Of a stretch of 57,931 nt of DNA, positions 41,353 to 50,668 are shown in pieces. Position 1 is the first letter of the stretch; the number at the start of each line of letters is the position of its first letter. Location of the stretch: the NCBI GenBank assembly GCA_029551285.1, contig JAKPFT010000008.1, positions 1-57,931 of the forward strand. Reading direction: 5' to 3'. Below the pieces are notes generated by a model, which worked only from the letters and a program-made list of their open reading frames with translations, searched no databases and had not been told where the DNA came from. Origin of the DNA: a bacterium (GTDB lineage: Bacteria; Ratteibacteria; UBA8468; B48-G9; DSTR01). A program made the translations under genes and the position numbers.

Positions 41353-42556
41353 TTTGAGAAGATTCCAGCAAGATCTGGACCTTGCCAAATTCGCCATCGT
41401 AACCCGGCTGAACGTTGACCTTGCCCTGGCGCATCAGACAGATACCTTCAGCAATCGTTGGCGTCAAATTCCGGTAGAGTTCACTTTCGCTTGTTTCCAG
41501 AAGCACAGTAAATTCTGAACCTAATTTTCGCACTATCTCCTGGTAGAGGTTCTGGACAGCGCTTGATTCAGCCGGTTTACCAAGCACCGAGGAAATAATC
41601 TGGTCCAGGGGGACTACTTTTTTGAAACCAATATACTTTTCCGGTCTCTCACCCTCAGCACGGTCAGCCAGTTGTTTTACCCGATGCAGTACCCCGACCG
41701 TCAGAGGCCGACCGCACTTAGGACAGGTGTAGTCATATTTTCTTGTTTCTTCCGGTGCCAGGCAAACCTGACAGTTCCGGTGCCCATCATAATGGTATTT
41801 ACCCTCCTCCGGAAAGTACTCTATGGTGAAAAGAAAGGAAGAGGTGTCTTTTTCCTTGAAGATTCGTTTCAGTTCGTTCAGATCAAAAGACTGCCGGAAA
41901 ACATTCATTTCCCGGCCAAGCTTCTGCGGGGAGTGAGCGTCAGAATTTGAAACCAGGCAGTAGCGGTCAAGTTGAGAACATAGCCAGTTCATTGCCGGGT
42001 CGCTGCTCAACCCTGTTTCCAAGGCTATTATTTCCCCGGCCATTTTCCCAAAGCACTCCTCTATCCGGTCAAAACCTGAATTGGAACCGAAGAGGGAAAA
42101 ATGGGGCGTCCAGATGTGCGCTGGAATCACCAGACCATATTCGTCAGCCGCCTGCACCAGCCGCACCAGTTCCTCTCCTTCCAGATGGAGAATTGGACGA
42201 CCGTCCACATTAAGGTCTCCGTAGCGCTCTAAAAAGGAATTTATCTTTTCCACATTTTTGAGACTGGAAGCAACGATGATGTTATGGACCTTTTTGGCCC
42301 GACCCTTTCGGTCAAAAATCAAACAGACTTCAGCCGTCAGAACAAAATCTGTCCGTCCATGTCGGTAGATACCGATCCTCTCGGTAGGCTCAAGCTTTTC
42401 CCGCAACTGGTGCAACCAAAGAAAATGCGTAAAATCGCCTGTCCCTAAAAGATTAATCCCTTTCAGTCCGGCCCACTGGTCCAGTTCCGGAATATTCATA
42501 CTCTTGCTGGTCGCCCGGCTGAACTGAGAATGAATGTGAAAATCAGCCAGATACAT
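41327..42556 (-). CDS. Endonuclease Q-family PHP nuclease
   Basis: A 409-residue PHP-domain protein: ADFHIHSQFSRAT (metal-binding HxH, residues 5-12), later GTGDFTH and SNSDAHS (metal ligands), followed by a C-terminal zinc finger CQVC...CPKCG. This pairing is that of endonuclease Q, which nicks DNA at deaminated bases (uracil, hypoxanthine, xanthine); it is common in Thermococcales archaea and scattered in bacteria. The HIT protein and tRNA nucleotidyltransferase genes precede it, with an overlap of 14 bases. Confidence 0.88.
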   Translation of the reverse strand: MYLADFHIHSQFSRATSKSMNIPELDQWAGLKGINLLGTGDFTHFLWLHQLREKLEPTERIGIYRHGRTDFVLTAEVCLIFDRKGRAKKVHNIIVASSLKNVEKINSFLERYGDLNVDGRPILHLEGEELVRLVQAADEYGLVIPAHIWTPHFSLFGSNSGFDRIEECFGKMAGEIIALETGLSSDPAMNWLCSQLDRYCLVSNSDAHSPQKLGREMNVFRQSFDLNELKRIFKEKDTSSFLFTIEYFPEEGKYHYDGHRNCQVCLAPEETRKYDYTCPKCGRPLTVGVLHRVKQLADRAEGERPEKYIGFKKVVPLDQIISSVLGKPAESSAVQNLYQEIVRKLGSEFTVLLETSESELYRNLTPTIAEGICLMRQGKVNVQPGYDGEFGKVQILLESSQSEDQQALF

Positions 42557-43145
42557 GCTTGCGTCCTTTATTTCTTTGGTCCTTTCCGGGGAGACCTGCC
42601 AGTTTGACCCAGTCGTTCGGAAAGGCCTTCCTCAAAGTGTCCCGAAGTTCCAGCAGCGACTGCGGGATAACCTTGGTTCCACCTAAAACTGGCATGAAAT
42701 TGGTATCACCCTCCCAGCGCGGCACCAGATGAATATGGAGATGGTCTTTCACCCCGGCTCCGGCGCACGCGCCCAGGTTGACCCCGACATTAAACCCGTG
42801 GGGCCGAATGGTTGACCGCAGGGCTTTCAGAGAAAGTCTGGTCAGACGAAAAAGTTCAAACGCCTCTGTCTCGGTCAGCGCTTCCAGGTCGGCAACGTGC
42901 CTGACTGGAACAACCATCAGGTGGCCGTTGTTATACGGGAAAGTATTCAAAATGACAAAAGCGGTGTTACTTCTAAAAACTACGTAATCTTCATCTGAAT
43001 TTTTACCTCGCGCCGCCTGACAGAGGAAACAACCCCGCTGCTTTGCTCTCAGAATGTAGCCCATCCGCCACGGCGCCCACAGTATCTGCGGCCGCACCTT
43101 TTCTTTCTCCTGGTTTGACTTTTCCCCGGCCTTCTTCTGGCTCAT
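42543..43145 (-). CDS. HIT-family nucleotide hydrolase/transferase
   Basis: A 200-residue HIT protein with HLHIHLVPRW (the HxHxHxxPR catalytic motif, near residue 135) and NTFPYNNGHLMVVPVRH. N-terminal CFLCQAA with a following HIT domain resembles bacterial AP4A phosphorylase/HIT proteins that process dinucleoside polyphosphates or AMP-derivatives. Overlaps both neighbours (ATGA with cca). Confidence 0.92.
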   Translation of the reverse strand: MSQKKAGEKSNQEKEKVRPQILWAPWRMGYILRAKQRGCFLCQAARGKNSDEDYVVFRSNTAFVILNTFPYNNGHLMVVPVRHVADLEALTETEAFELFRLTRLSLKALRSTIRPHGFNVGVNLGACAGAGVKDHLHIHLVPRWEGDTNFMPVLGGTKVIPQSLLELRDTLRKAFPNDWVKLAGLPGKDQRNKGRKHVSG

Positions 43146-44527
43146 TCTAACCTGCTCTGTACCTGCTGTAAAATTTGCTGGCCTCGTTGCCCTAATTCTT
43201 TCTTCAATTCGCGTTTGGTGTTCTTCAACACACCATCCATGACCTGCTGTTCCAGATAGTCCTTGATACCACCCACCACCCTTCCCGGCCCGATACCCAG
43301 CATCTTCATAATTTCATGACCATCCAGGGCCAGTTTGAAAGAGGAAAGACGACTGCGACGATTAACTTCCTTGACCCGTTTTTCCAGTTCGTTCAAGCGT
43401 GTTAATGCCTTTCTCACTTTCTCAGGATTCTGACTGGTCAGGTCTGCCCGGGCCAGCGTAAACAGGTCTTTCCGTTCTTTACCGACTTCCCTGATAAAGC
43501 GACGCAGACCCTTATCCGTCGGCTCTTCCTTGGCCAGCAGGTGGGGCCAGAGATGGTAGCGAATCAACCTCCCGATATACACAGTTTCTGCAACTCCAAT
43601 TTTCAACCTCTGGCACACATTCCGGGACATCTTCTCGCCCACCAGCTCGTGCCGGTGGAAACTGACCTTGCCTTCTTCCACCTTTAATGTTCTGGGTTTG
43701 CCGATATCGTGCAGCAACATGGCCAGACGCAGGTAGACATTTCGCGTGTGCCGGCTGATATTATCCAGGGTTTTAAGGGTGTGCTCGAAAAGGTCTTTAC
43801 AGGCATGGTCGGTGCCCTTTTCCTTAAGAACAGACACCTCCGGAAGAAGACTGGCTAAAGCGCCGACCTCGTCCAGCAGGTAAAATGCTAATGATGGCTG
43901 GCTGGCCTCTAACATTTTCATCACCTCTTCGGCAATTCGTTCCTGACTCACAATAGCCAGCCTTTCCACGTTTCTTCTCATCGCGTCTCTGGTTAGCGGT
44001 TCAATCGTAAAGTGAAACCTGGCGGCAAAACGAATTCCTCTCAGGATACGCAGCGGGTCGTCATAGAAAGTTTTATCTGGATCTACCGGTGTCCGAATAA
44101 CCTTAGCTTTAATGTCAGCCCGGCCGCCAAAGGGGTCCAGTATCTCTCCGGTTAGCAGATTAAGCGCAATTGCGTTAATCGTAAAATCTCGACGGGAAAG
44201 GTCCTGAGCAATCGTCGCTCTGAAAACTTCTGGTTTTCTGGAATCCGGAGGATAACTTTCTGTACGGCAGGTAGCCAGTTCCAGTTTAACTCCATCCACT
44301 TCAACCATGGCTGTACCGAATCGGCCATAAAATATCGGGGACGGATAACCAAAAACGCGCGATAGTTCTCTGGCAAATTCAAGAGCATCCGTTTCCATAA
44401 CAACGTCCACATCAGTGCTCTTGCGTCTCATCAAACGGTCCCGCAGATAGCCACCCACCAGATAAACGGTGATGCCCCGTTTCATCGCCAGCTCTTTCAC
44501 CGCCTCAATCACTGTTTCGCTTTTCAC
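43142..44527 (-). CDS. tRNA nucleotidyltransferase (CCA- or A-adding) with HD domain
   Basis: A 461-residue class II nucleotidyltransferase from the GTG at 44527, whose GTGA overlaps the TGA of the upstream small gene. YLVGGYLRDRLM and KSTDVDVV form the GGxxRD...DxD active site; RRDFTINAIAL and RILRGIRFAARF are family motifs; MLLHDIGKP is an HD phosphohydrolase centre near residue 280. It repairs or builds the CCA end of tRNAs. Consistently, the tRNA-Gln in this window lacks encoded CCA. Confidence 0.93.
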   Translation of the reverse strand: MKSETVIEAVKELAMKRGITVYLVGGYLRDRLMRRKSTDVDVVMETDALEFARELSRVFGYPSPIFYGRFGTAMVEVDGVKLELATCRTESYPPDSRKPEVFRATIAQDLSRRDFTINAIALNLLTGEILDPFGGRADIKAKVIRTPVDPDKTFYDDPLRILRGIRFAARFHFTIEPLTRDAMRRNVERLAIVSQERIAEEVMKMLEASQPSLAFYLLDEVGALASLLPEVSVLKEKGTDHACKDLFEHTLKTLDNISRHTRNVYLRLAMLLHDIGKPRTLKVEEGKVSFHRHELVGEKMSRNVCQRLKIGVAETVYIGRLIRYHLWPHLLAKEEPTDKGLRRFIREVGKERKDLFTLARADLTSQNPEKVRKALTRLNELEKRVKEVNRRSRLSSFKLALDGHEIMKMLGIGPGRVVGGIKDYLEQQVMDGVLKNTKRELKKELGQRGQQILQQVQSRLE

Positions 44528-44898
44528 GAGTTTTCTTCCCAGGCCAGAACAAATCCGTCCACTTCTTCCCACCTCAAAGAAATATCCCGGGTGAGTCTCT
44601 TCCTTACCAGACGGCTCACAGCCTCAAAACCTACCATCAGAGATGGCTGAACAGCCAGGCTCTTGCCCACCTTCACATAGCCCATATTTCGTCCGGTAAT
44701 AAGAATACCAACCCGGCCTTCCTTAAGTCTCGCCAGCCGCCCGGTAGCGGCTGTTTTACTGAAAGCAGGGCTGTCCGGTTTCCAGACAGTGCAAACGCGG
44801 AATCGGCGCCAGCGTCCAAGTTCGTCTCTAATCTTCAGACTCCGGATGTCACACTGACGCTCCCCGACAAAGATGTCGCCGCTTTTCTTCCATCTCAC
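44524..44898 (-). CDS. Small protein of unknown function (124 aa), translationally coupled
   Basis: A 124-residue protein starting at the GTG at 44898, which overlaps the MFS stop (GTGA), and ending in a TGA that overlaps the GTG of the tRNA nucleotidyltransferase gene (GTGA). Both overlaps are the classic sign of coupled genes, so this is likely real even though a longer frame upstream is only a shadow of the MFS gene. It has a basic N-terminal half (KIRDELGRWRRFRV) and a hydrophobic/Gly stretch (ILITGRNMGYVKVGKSLAVQ). I do not recognise a family. Confidence 0.7.
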   Translation of the reverse strand: MRWKKSGDIFVGERQCDIRSLKIRDELGRWRRFRVCTVWKPDSPAFSKTAATGRLARLKEGRVGILITGRNMGYVKVGKSLAVQPSLMVGFEAVSRLVRKRLTRDISLRWEEVDGFVLAWEENS

Positions 44899-46058
44899 CC
44901 TATCTTTTTCTCCAGTGCACCGGTCTTCCGCTGCTTGACTAAGGCTACGGCTACCAAAAGCGCCATCATTTCTACCACTATCAGCACGGGAGCCAGCCAG
45001 AGACGGGCCCGGGCATAAAGAAAACCAGCCAGCAAACCTGCCACCAGAGCCCCGGCGCCTCCAGCCGTGTTGAGCAGCCCGTAAGCTATTCCCCGGCGTG
45101 ACATGCCAGCCAGCGCGGTTATGGAGGCTCTCATGACTGTTTCCTGCATGCCGATAATACCGCCCCAGAGAGCCACTCCGCAGATCACCAGAAAAGGCGA
45201 GGTGGTAAAACTCAACAGAGGAATAAAAACAATTAAAACAGGCATGCTCAGCAGGACAGTCAACCCCACGCGGTCGTAAGCCGGTCCCGTCATTAGGGCC
45301 GCCACACCATCCACAGCCATAGCCATCACATACAGGAGGGGAATCTGACCTGCTGGAAAAACTGCTTGCTTTTGCACATGATAGGCAATCAGAGGAAAAC
45401 TGACACACCCGGAAAGACACAAAAAGACAAAGAGCAAATAGAGAACAAATTTTCCTGACAGCGGCTCAGCAACAACCGTCTTTTCTGACCGGGGGATGGT
45501 GGGAAGAACGCGACCCAGCACCAGCAAAACCACTAAAAGCAGACTCCCCGGCAACCACAACAGGTTAAAACCGTCCCTGTAAGAATAACCACGGACAAGT
45601 AGCAGGGAAAAACAAAGAGGTCCGACAATGGCCCCTATCTGGTCGAGCGCCTCGTGAAGGCCAAAACCAAAACCTGTCCCCACACTTCTGGCGGCCTGCG
45701 CCAGGAGGACATCACGTCCTGGAGAGCGAATAGCTTTACCCAGCCTCTCTAAAAGAATCAGACCGGCCGCGGCCTGCCAGGAACGACAGAAAGCCATCAG
45801 CGGGATGGCCAGAATCAGGCTGTAGCCCAGAACCGTCAGCGGCCAGTAAGCTCGTTTTCGATCAGCCCAGTATCCAAAGACAATCCTCAAACCGTATCCG
45901 AAAAACTCCCCGGCCCCGCTCACCAGCCCCACGGAAAAGGCACCCGCTCCAAGCAGAGCCAGATAAGGCCCCATAACACTGCGGCCGCCTTCGTAAACGA
46001 TGTCACCGCAGAGGCTCAGAAAACCAAAAAGAAAGACGACACCCAGGGGACTGACCAT
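44895..46058 (-). CDS. MFS permease
   Basis: A 387-residue membrane protein from the ATG at 46058 with about 12 hydrophobic segments. The loop between helices 2 and 3 has FGYWADRKRAYWPLTVLGY, the MFS signature region, and EGGRSVMGPYLALLGAG and LGKAIRSPGRDVLLAQAA resemble the subgroup of MFS permeases of unknown substrate found in many anaerobes. The start is preceded by the LysE-like gene; two GTGA-linked genes follow. Substrate unknown. Confidence 0.88.
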   Translation of the reverse strand: MVSPLGVVFLFGFLSLCGDIVYEGGRSVMGPYLALLGAGAFSVGLVSGAGEFFGYGLRIVFGYWADRKRAYWPLTVLGYSLILAIPLMAFCRSWQAAAGLILLERLGKAIRSPGRDVLLAQAARSVGTGFGFGLHEALDQIGAIVGPLCFSLLLVRGYSYRDGFNLLWLPGSLLLVVLLVLGRVLPTIPRSEKTVVAEPLSGKFVLYLLFVFLCLSGCVSFPLIAYHVQKQAVFPAGQIPLLYVMAMAVDGVAALMTGPAYDRVGLTVLLSMPVLIVFIPLLSFTTSPFLVICGVALWGGIIGMQETVMRASITALAGMSRRGIAYGLLNTAGGAGALVAGLLAGFLYARARLWLAPVLIVVEMMALLVAVALVKQRKTGALEKKIG

Positions 46059-46095
46059 TTTCCGTTTACACTCTTGCTTTTTTCTCCGGAGTATT

Positions 46096-46767
46096 TTACC
46101 ACAGGGCGAACAATGCCGTTTTCCAGAGGAGACCCGCCCCGGTGAGCCCCTTAGCAAAAAACCAGAGGCCCAGAACCACTAGAAAAATCCCGCAGCCGGC
46201 CACTGTTACCCGGAAAAAACGGTTGGGTAAGGATTGAAAACCACGACTTATCAGATAGGCCACCAGGCAGTACCAGAACAAATCAGCCATCAGGTGCCCG
46301 GTCAGGAAAATTCCTACTCCCCGGAAGCCGTAAGGCATAGCCAGGTTGAGATAGGCCAGCCCCAGGCTAACCCACCACAGCGTCCAGTAAGGATTGGCCA
46401 GACTGACCAGCATCCCGGCGGCGACCGTGGAAGTTGCTGAATGGGCCCTGCCCGCGGAAACATCTCGAGATAACACAACCGTTTTGGCCCGCCAGAGCAT
46501 CTGCCCGCCCATGGCTACCAGCAGACTCCCGCCCAGCAACCCTAAGATAGTGCTGGCCAGCCGATTGTTCAACCGTTCGCCCAGCCCGATAACAATCAAT
46601 ACCACCAGGATAACCTCCAGCAGGCCGTGGCCCAGGACAACCAGCGGGCCAGCGATAAAACCATCCCTGACTGACCGTTCCACAGTCACAGCCAGAAGTG
46701 GGCCGGGCATGAGCGCTCCTGAAAGGGCGATGACGAAGGAAGTCAAACCAATTGCTGCCAGGTTCAT
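46096..46767 (-). CDS. LysE-family translocator
   Basis: A 223-residue membrane protein with six hydrophobic segments. ALMPGPLLAVTVERSVRDGF near the N-terminus is the conserved LysE/RhtB motif (PGP), followed by GHGLLEVILVVLIVIG and NPYWTLWWVSLGLAYL. Members export amino acids. The start has a weak AGGA site and no clear promoter in the 77 bases upstream. Confidence 0.88.
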   Translation of the reverse strand: MNLAAIGLTSFVIALSGALMPGPLLAVTVERSVRDGFIAGPLVVLGHGLLEVILVVLIVIGLGERLNNRLASTILGLLGGSLLVAMGGQMLWRAKTVVLSRDVSAGRAHSATSTVAAGMLVSLANPYWTLWWVSLGLAYLNLAMPYGFRGVGIFLTGHLMADLFWYCLVAYLISRGFQSLPNRFFRVTVAGCGIFLVVLGLWFFAKGLTGAGLLWKTALFALW

Positions 46768-46844
46768 ATTATCCTGCCCGGAAAAGAAACAGAGAAGGAT
46801 TGTTTATTGAAATTAGGAAGATGAAGCATCCTCTGCAGAAGAAC

Positions 46845-48662
46845 TCAGACTTTGCCTATCTTCTTATCTATCCAGGCAATTTCTTTTTCCAGAAGTTCTT
46901 CCCGGTAATCCAGATCCGCCAGAGTGAACAGGTGAGTGTGAGCTTCAGCATGATAACCCAACCGGTTATCATTTCTCACCAACTCTCTATCCTGTCTGGT
47001 CGCGGTCAGTTCCTCTTTCAGCAGACCTCGCAACCGCTTTATCAGGACCATCTTTTTCTTCTGATTGTTCTCCCTTTTCCAGGCACGCAGCAGATGATAA
47101 AAGAGAACAATGTTAGCCGTGCTATGGAGGGATAATTCAATATGCCTGGCCAGCCCCAGTTCCAGACGGAGCGAGCTGTTTTCCGGCTGCTGGAGGCAGG
47201 CCGCTTCAAGAACCGCACGCCCTTTCTGCCACTTTTTCAGCAAAAGCCGCAAGGCTTCCGCAACTTCACTGACCGTGAACGGATTTAACCAGCTTTCTAA
47301 GTTATCGTAAACAGCGAGATGGCCTTTCTCGTCCCTGGGCAGGGGCAACCAGGAAGCAATCGGTGCTCCAGCCTTAACCTTCAGAGATAATGGATAAGCT
47401 GTGGCATAATTAATCGGTCCGGAATACAAAAAGGGGATGCTGAACGGATACTCTTTCCAGGCTTCAGAAAAATGTTTCCAGGCTTTCACCACAGCCGGGG
47501 CAGCCTTGCGGCCGAAGCAAAAAGAAGCCACTTTTTTTACCGCCCGGGAAACTTCTGGCTGAGGATGCCGGGACATCAAACCAGCCAGCCGGCTCATCGG
47601 GGAAATATCCCCTCCGAAAATCCAGCAGCCCAGGTAGCCATCCACTCTTAACTTTTTCATCCGCCGGAATTTCTCCCCGAGGTTAAAGCAAAGAGGCAAA
47701 TAGGGTACGGAAACCAGCTCATGGGTGGTTCCAATCTGAATCTTAGCCATAGTTTTCAGCCCTCGCTGTTTGGCTAAACGAAGCTGGCTTCGGAAACGAG
47801 GCGAAGGGCCGATACTGGAAAGGCTGTACTCGTTCACCAGGAAAACCTTTCCTGCCACTTTCTTCCAGCCACCTCTTTCCCAATCAGACATCAAGACCAC
47901 ATCCTCAGGTAAGGCCGCAATCAGTCGTGGCTGAGGGTCAGGTTCAATGATGCTCCATGACCAGGTCCAGACAATTACTTCGGCTTCTGGTGAAACACTT
48001 TTGATGCCACGACGCAGGCAGTTAATAACTTCCGCTGTGACCTCAACCGGATCCCGGCTGGCACACCGCGGACATTGAAAACCTATTTTTTTCCAACCGT
48101 CCTCCAGCCCCGGTGTAAACTTATGCCGGTACTTACAGAAATGAGAATAGCAATGGGTATGCCCTTCACTGGCGTTGATCAAAAAGGCACCACCCAGCCC
48201 GGGAACTCTTTGAAAAAGTGAGGAGCTTCCTTCGACAAGATACTCTTTTACCGGCTCGGTACTGGTACAGAGGGCAAAGTAAGTGCCATCAAATTTTGAG
48301 TGGACATTTTTCACAGAAAAAGGCTGCCCTTTAACTTCAGGGTACTTCTCCCAGACCGGGTCATCTTCGCGGGGACCACGGGGCTCCAGTAGATAGACAA
48401 ACACTTTTATCCCGAAACGGGCCGCCTTTTCTACAATCCTGTTCAAGAGATCTATATTTCTTGACCCGGGATCAGGGAAAAGATTGGTGCGTACCGTGTC
48501 ACGCAACTGGATGTGCACCCAGATCGCATTGAAACCTTCAGCTGATATCTCCTTCAAATACTCGGGCGAATAAGCCTCTAACGACGTCCCCAGTTCGTCC
48601 CCCCAGCAATCAGCCAGAGGTGACCGGATAATCCGCGGGTCAAAAGAAAAATCAGTTTTCAT
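46845..48662 (-). CDS. Putative TIM-barrel glycoside hydrolase (GH20-like region)
   Basis: A 605-residue protein whose first 350 residues look like a TIM barrel of glycosidase type: EGFNAIWVHIQLRD, KAARFGIKVFVYLLEPRG and LINASEGHTHCYS (acidic residue in a GH20/84-like position), then QCPRCASRDPVEVTAEVI with a CxxC and VIVWTWSWSIIEP. The C-terminal 250 residues are helical. No signal peptide, so it is probably cytoplasmic. It lies with creatininase- and creatinase-like genes in one operon, suggesting catabolism of an N-containing glycoside. The exact family is uncertain. Confidence 0.65.
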   Translation of the reverse strand: MKTDFSFDPRIIRSPLADCWGDELGTSLEAYSPEYLKEISAEGFNAIWVHIQLRDTVRTNLFPDPGSRNIDLLNRIVEKAARFGIKVFVYLLEPRGPREDDPVWEKYPEVKGQPFSVKNVHSKFDGTYFALCTSTEPVKEYLVEGSSSLFQRVPGLGGAFLINASEGHTHCYSHFCKYRHKFTPGLEDGWKKIGFQCPRCASRDPVEVTAEVINCLRRGIKSVSPEAEVIVWTWSWSIIEPDPQPRLIAALPEDVVLMSDWERGGWKKVAGKVFLVNEYSLSSIGPSPRFRSQLRLAKQRGLKTMAKIQIGTTHELVSVPYLPLCFNLGEKFRRMKKLRVDGYLGCWIFGGDISPMSRLAGLMSRHPQPEVSRAVKKVASFCFGRKAAPAVVKAWKHFSEAWKEYPFSIPFLYSGPINYATAYPLSLKVKAGAPIASWLPLPRDEKGHLAVYDNLESWLNPFTVSEVAEALRLLLKKWQKGRAVLEAACLQQPENSSLRLELGLARHIELSLHSTANIVLFYHLLRAWKRENNQKKKMVLIKRLRGLLKEELTATRQDRELVRNDNRLGYHAEAHTHLFTLADLDYREELLEKEIAWIDKKIGKV

Positions 48663-48670
48663 TGGTTACC

Positions 48671-49414
48671 TCAAGAACCCCGCAGTAAGTCTCTCATCCT
48701 CTTCAGAATTTTCTCTCTCGCTGCCTGGCCATAGGAAAGGCTGGCCTGCTCAGCCTCACGACAGTACCATTTTCTTTTTACAAGACGCTTCAGGTCCACT
48801 CCTTCCGGGCAGAAGGCCATCATCAGCGAGGTTTCCTGCCGGCCAGCGTGGTCAATCGGAAAAAGGCGCTGTGTCTCTTCGTCCATAAACGGGTGAAACT
48901 GGATCCAGTTGAAGGGGTTGCTGCCGGCCTGGTGCTGCTGGTAGTAGTTAGCCATCCTTTCCTCCCCCCACCAGCCCTCTCCCAGGTCTTTTTCAATCAA
49001 CTGAAAAATGGCTTCCCTGGCAGCCAGTTTCATGGCTAAATCAGTGGGCATGCCGGCCACGAAGTTTTCGCTCTGGTGATGGATGAAAACATGGATGTTG
49101 CGAAATCCCACCCTGAGAAACCCCGTAAAAATTTCTCTGGCTAATGAATGGATGGCCGCCGGATTCACATTAACAGTTCCATTTCTTTCCGGTGGCTCTA
49201 CCGCGTAGCTGGCTGCTCCGTAAACAAAGGGAGGCAGCATCACCAGCGACATTTCCTTCTCCAGGATTTCCACAGCCCTGATGACCAGGAGTGCATCCAC
49301 CCCCACGACACAGTGTTCAGCGTGATACTCCAGCACTCCCACCGGCAAAACCACCGGCCAGTTCTCATCAATGGCTTTCCGAAGCTGGTCCGGAAACATC
49401 AGTTCATACTTCAT
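48671..49414 (-). CDS. Creatininase-family amidohydrolase
   Basis: A 247-residue protein of the creatininase/ArfB family: LPVGVLEYHAEHCVVGVD gives the metal ligands Glu29, His31 and Asp40, and HAGRQETSLM near residue 188 contains the later Glu ligand. The usual GHGGN motif is changed to HHQSEN. Members hydrolyse cyclic amides or related bonds. It lies 8 bases upstream of the glycosidase-like gene and downstream of the M24-type gene. Substrate unknown. Confidence 0.85.
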   Translation of the reverse strand: MKYELMFPDQLRKAIDENWPVVLPVGVLEYHAEHCVVGVDALLVIRAVEILEKEMSLVMLPPFVYGAASYAVEPPERNGTVNVNPAAIHSLAREIFTGFLRVGFRNIHVFIHHQSENFVAGMPTDLAMKLAAREAIFQLIEKDLGEGWWGEERMANYYQQHQAGSNPFNWIQFHPFMDEETQRLFPIDHAGRQETSLMMAFCPEGVDLKRLVKRKWYCREAEQASLSYGQAAREKILKRMRDLLRGS

Positions 49415-49464
49415 GGTTGCACCTTAACATTTTCTCTCACACCAGCGTTTTGCCTGCTCTGTTC

Positions 49465-50625
49465 TTAAAGTTCAAGAATTTTCATCAGTTTATCAGAAAA
49501 TGGCTCCACACCATCTTTCTTTACCACGACCCCATTTTCCCACCTCAGACCGAAACGGTGCCCGTAGAGAAAAGTGTCCACCTGGAAAGTCATGTTTTCT
49601 TCCAGCGGGTAGTTAGAGTGGAGTTCCATCCATGGTCTTTCCACTTCAATCATTCCCAGGCCGTGGCAGGGTCCATAAAGAGCATTTTTCGCCACGCCCA
49701 GTTTCTCAGCATACTCAAAGAACTTTTTGGTGACATCGCTGGCGATAACCCCGGCCTTCATCCACTCCATCGTTTTCCAGTGAAGGTCAAGCCCGGCCTG
49801 AACAAGTTTTCGCATCCCCGTATCCATCTTGCCAAAACAAACCGGTCGGCCCACGCTGGCTGAATACCCGGCGACTCTGGCGCCAATGTTCAGTTGAATG
49901 AGACTGCCTTTACCCAGCACACGATAACCGGGACGACCAATGGCGTGGGTGGAATTTCTCCCGGAGAGAACATACTGAGGATGGGCTTCATATTCGGCGC
50001 CGTGAGCGTAAAGTTCTTTTTCAATAACACCCACCACCTCCAGCTCGGTCATTGAAGGCTTCATCTGCCGGACAGTCGCTGTCAGAGCCTTTTCTGAGAT
50101 GGCAAACGCTTCCTTTAATACTTTCAGTTCCAGCGGACTCTTAATCATGCGCAGGGTGACCAGGCAATCATCTGCCTTGACTATTTCTGCGTCTGGCACC
50201 GCCCTCTTGAGGCTCTCCCAGATAGGCAGAGGAAAAATGGGATAACCGGCCAGTCCCACTCTTTTAACTGATTTCACTCCCAGGGCTGCAAAAACGCTTT
50301 CAAAAGTATCCACCTTGATGGTGGGATACTCGGGTTCAGCGCTTTCACGGTACTCTACCAGTTTAAAGATTTTTTTGATGCGGCTTCTGTCCCGGGCGAA
50401 AGTTTCGCTTTCCGGACCGATCAGGAGAGCCAGTTCGCCCTGAGATGGGACCACTACACCGGCTGATTCAAAAATAGGCCAGTAATCAGAAAGGTAGCGC
50501 ACATTGGCAAAATCGGCTTCATTGGAATGAACCAGAAGAAGGTCCAGGTTTTCACTCCTTACCTTTTCCTGCACCTTTTCCCATCTTCTCCGAAATTCTG
50601 AATCAGGTAATCGTCTGATGCCCAT
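49465..50625 (-). CDS. M24/creatinase-family hydrolase lacking canonical metal ligands
   Basis: A 386-residue pita-bread-fold protein with an N-terminal creatinase/prolidase domain and an M24 C-terminal domain. In metallo-aminopeptidases the metal is bound by Asp, Asp, His, Glu, Glu. Here the first two Asp are replaced (LNIGARVAGYSASV), His stays in GPCHGLGM, the fourth position is FQVDTF and the last is RWENGV. This pattern resembles creatinases, which work without metal. It heads an operon with a creatininase-family gene. Promoter at 50669-50696. Confidence 0.82.
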   Translation of the reverse strand: MGIRRLPDSEFRRRWEKVQEKVRSENLDLLLVHSNEADFANVRYLSDYWPIFESAGVVVPSQGELALLIGPESETFARDRSRIKKIFKLVEYRESAEPEYPTIKVDTFESVFAALGVKSVKRVGLAGYPIFPLPIWESLKRAVPDAEIVKADDCLVTLRMIKSPLELKVLKEAFAISEKALTATVRQMKPSMTELEVVGVIEKELYAHGAEYEAHPQYVLSGRNSTHAIGRPGYRVLGKGSLIQLNIGARVAGYSASVGRPVCFGKMDTGMRKLVQAGLDLHWKTMEWMKAGVIASDVTKKFFEYAEKLGVAKNALYGPCHGLGMIEVERPWMELHSNYPLEENMTFQVDTFLYGHRFGLRWENGVVVKKDGVEPFSDKLMKILEL

Positions 50626-50668
50626 GGTCTCCCCCTGTATTTGCTGCCAGTGGCTTTATTTACGGTAT

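Noticed and set aside
44899-45420. Upstream extension of the small coupled gene (frame of 298 residues)
   Set aside because: The first 174 residues are an out-of-frame reading of the MFS permease gene and are rich in Ser/Gly/Arg/Cys as shadows are. Only 44524-44898 is kept.
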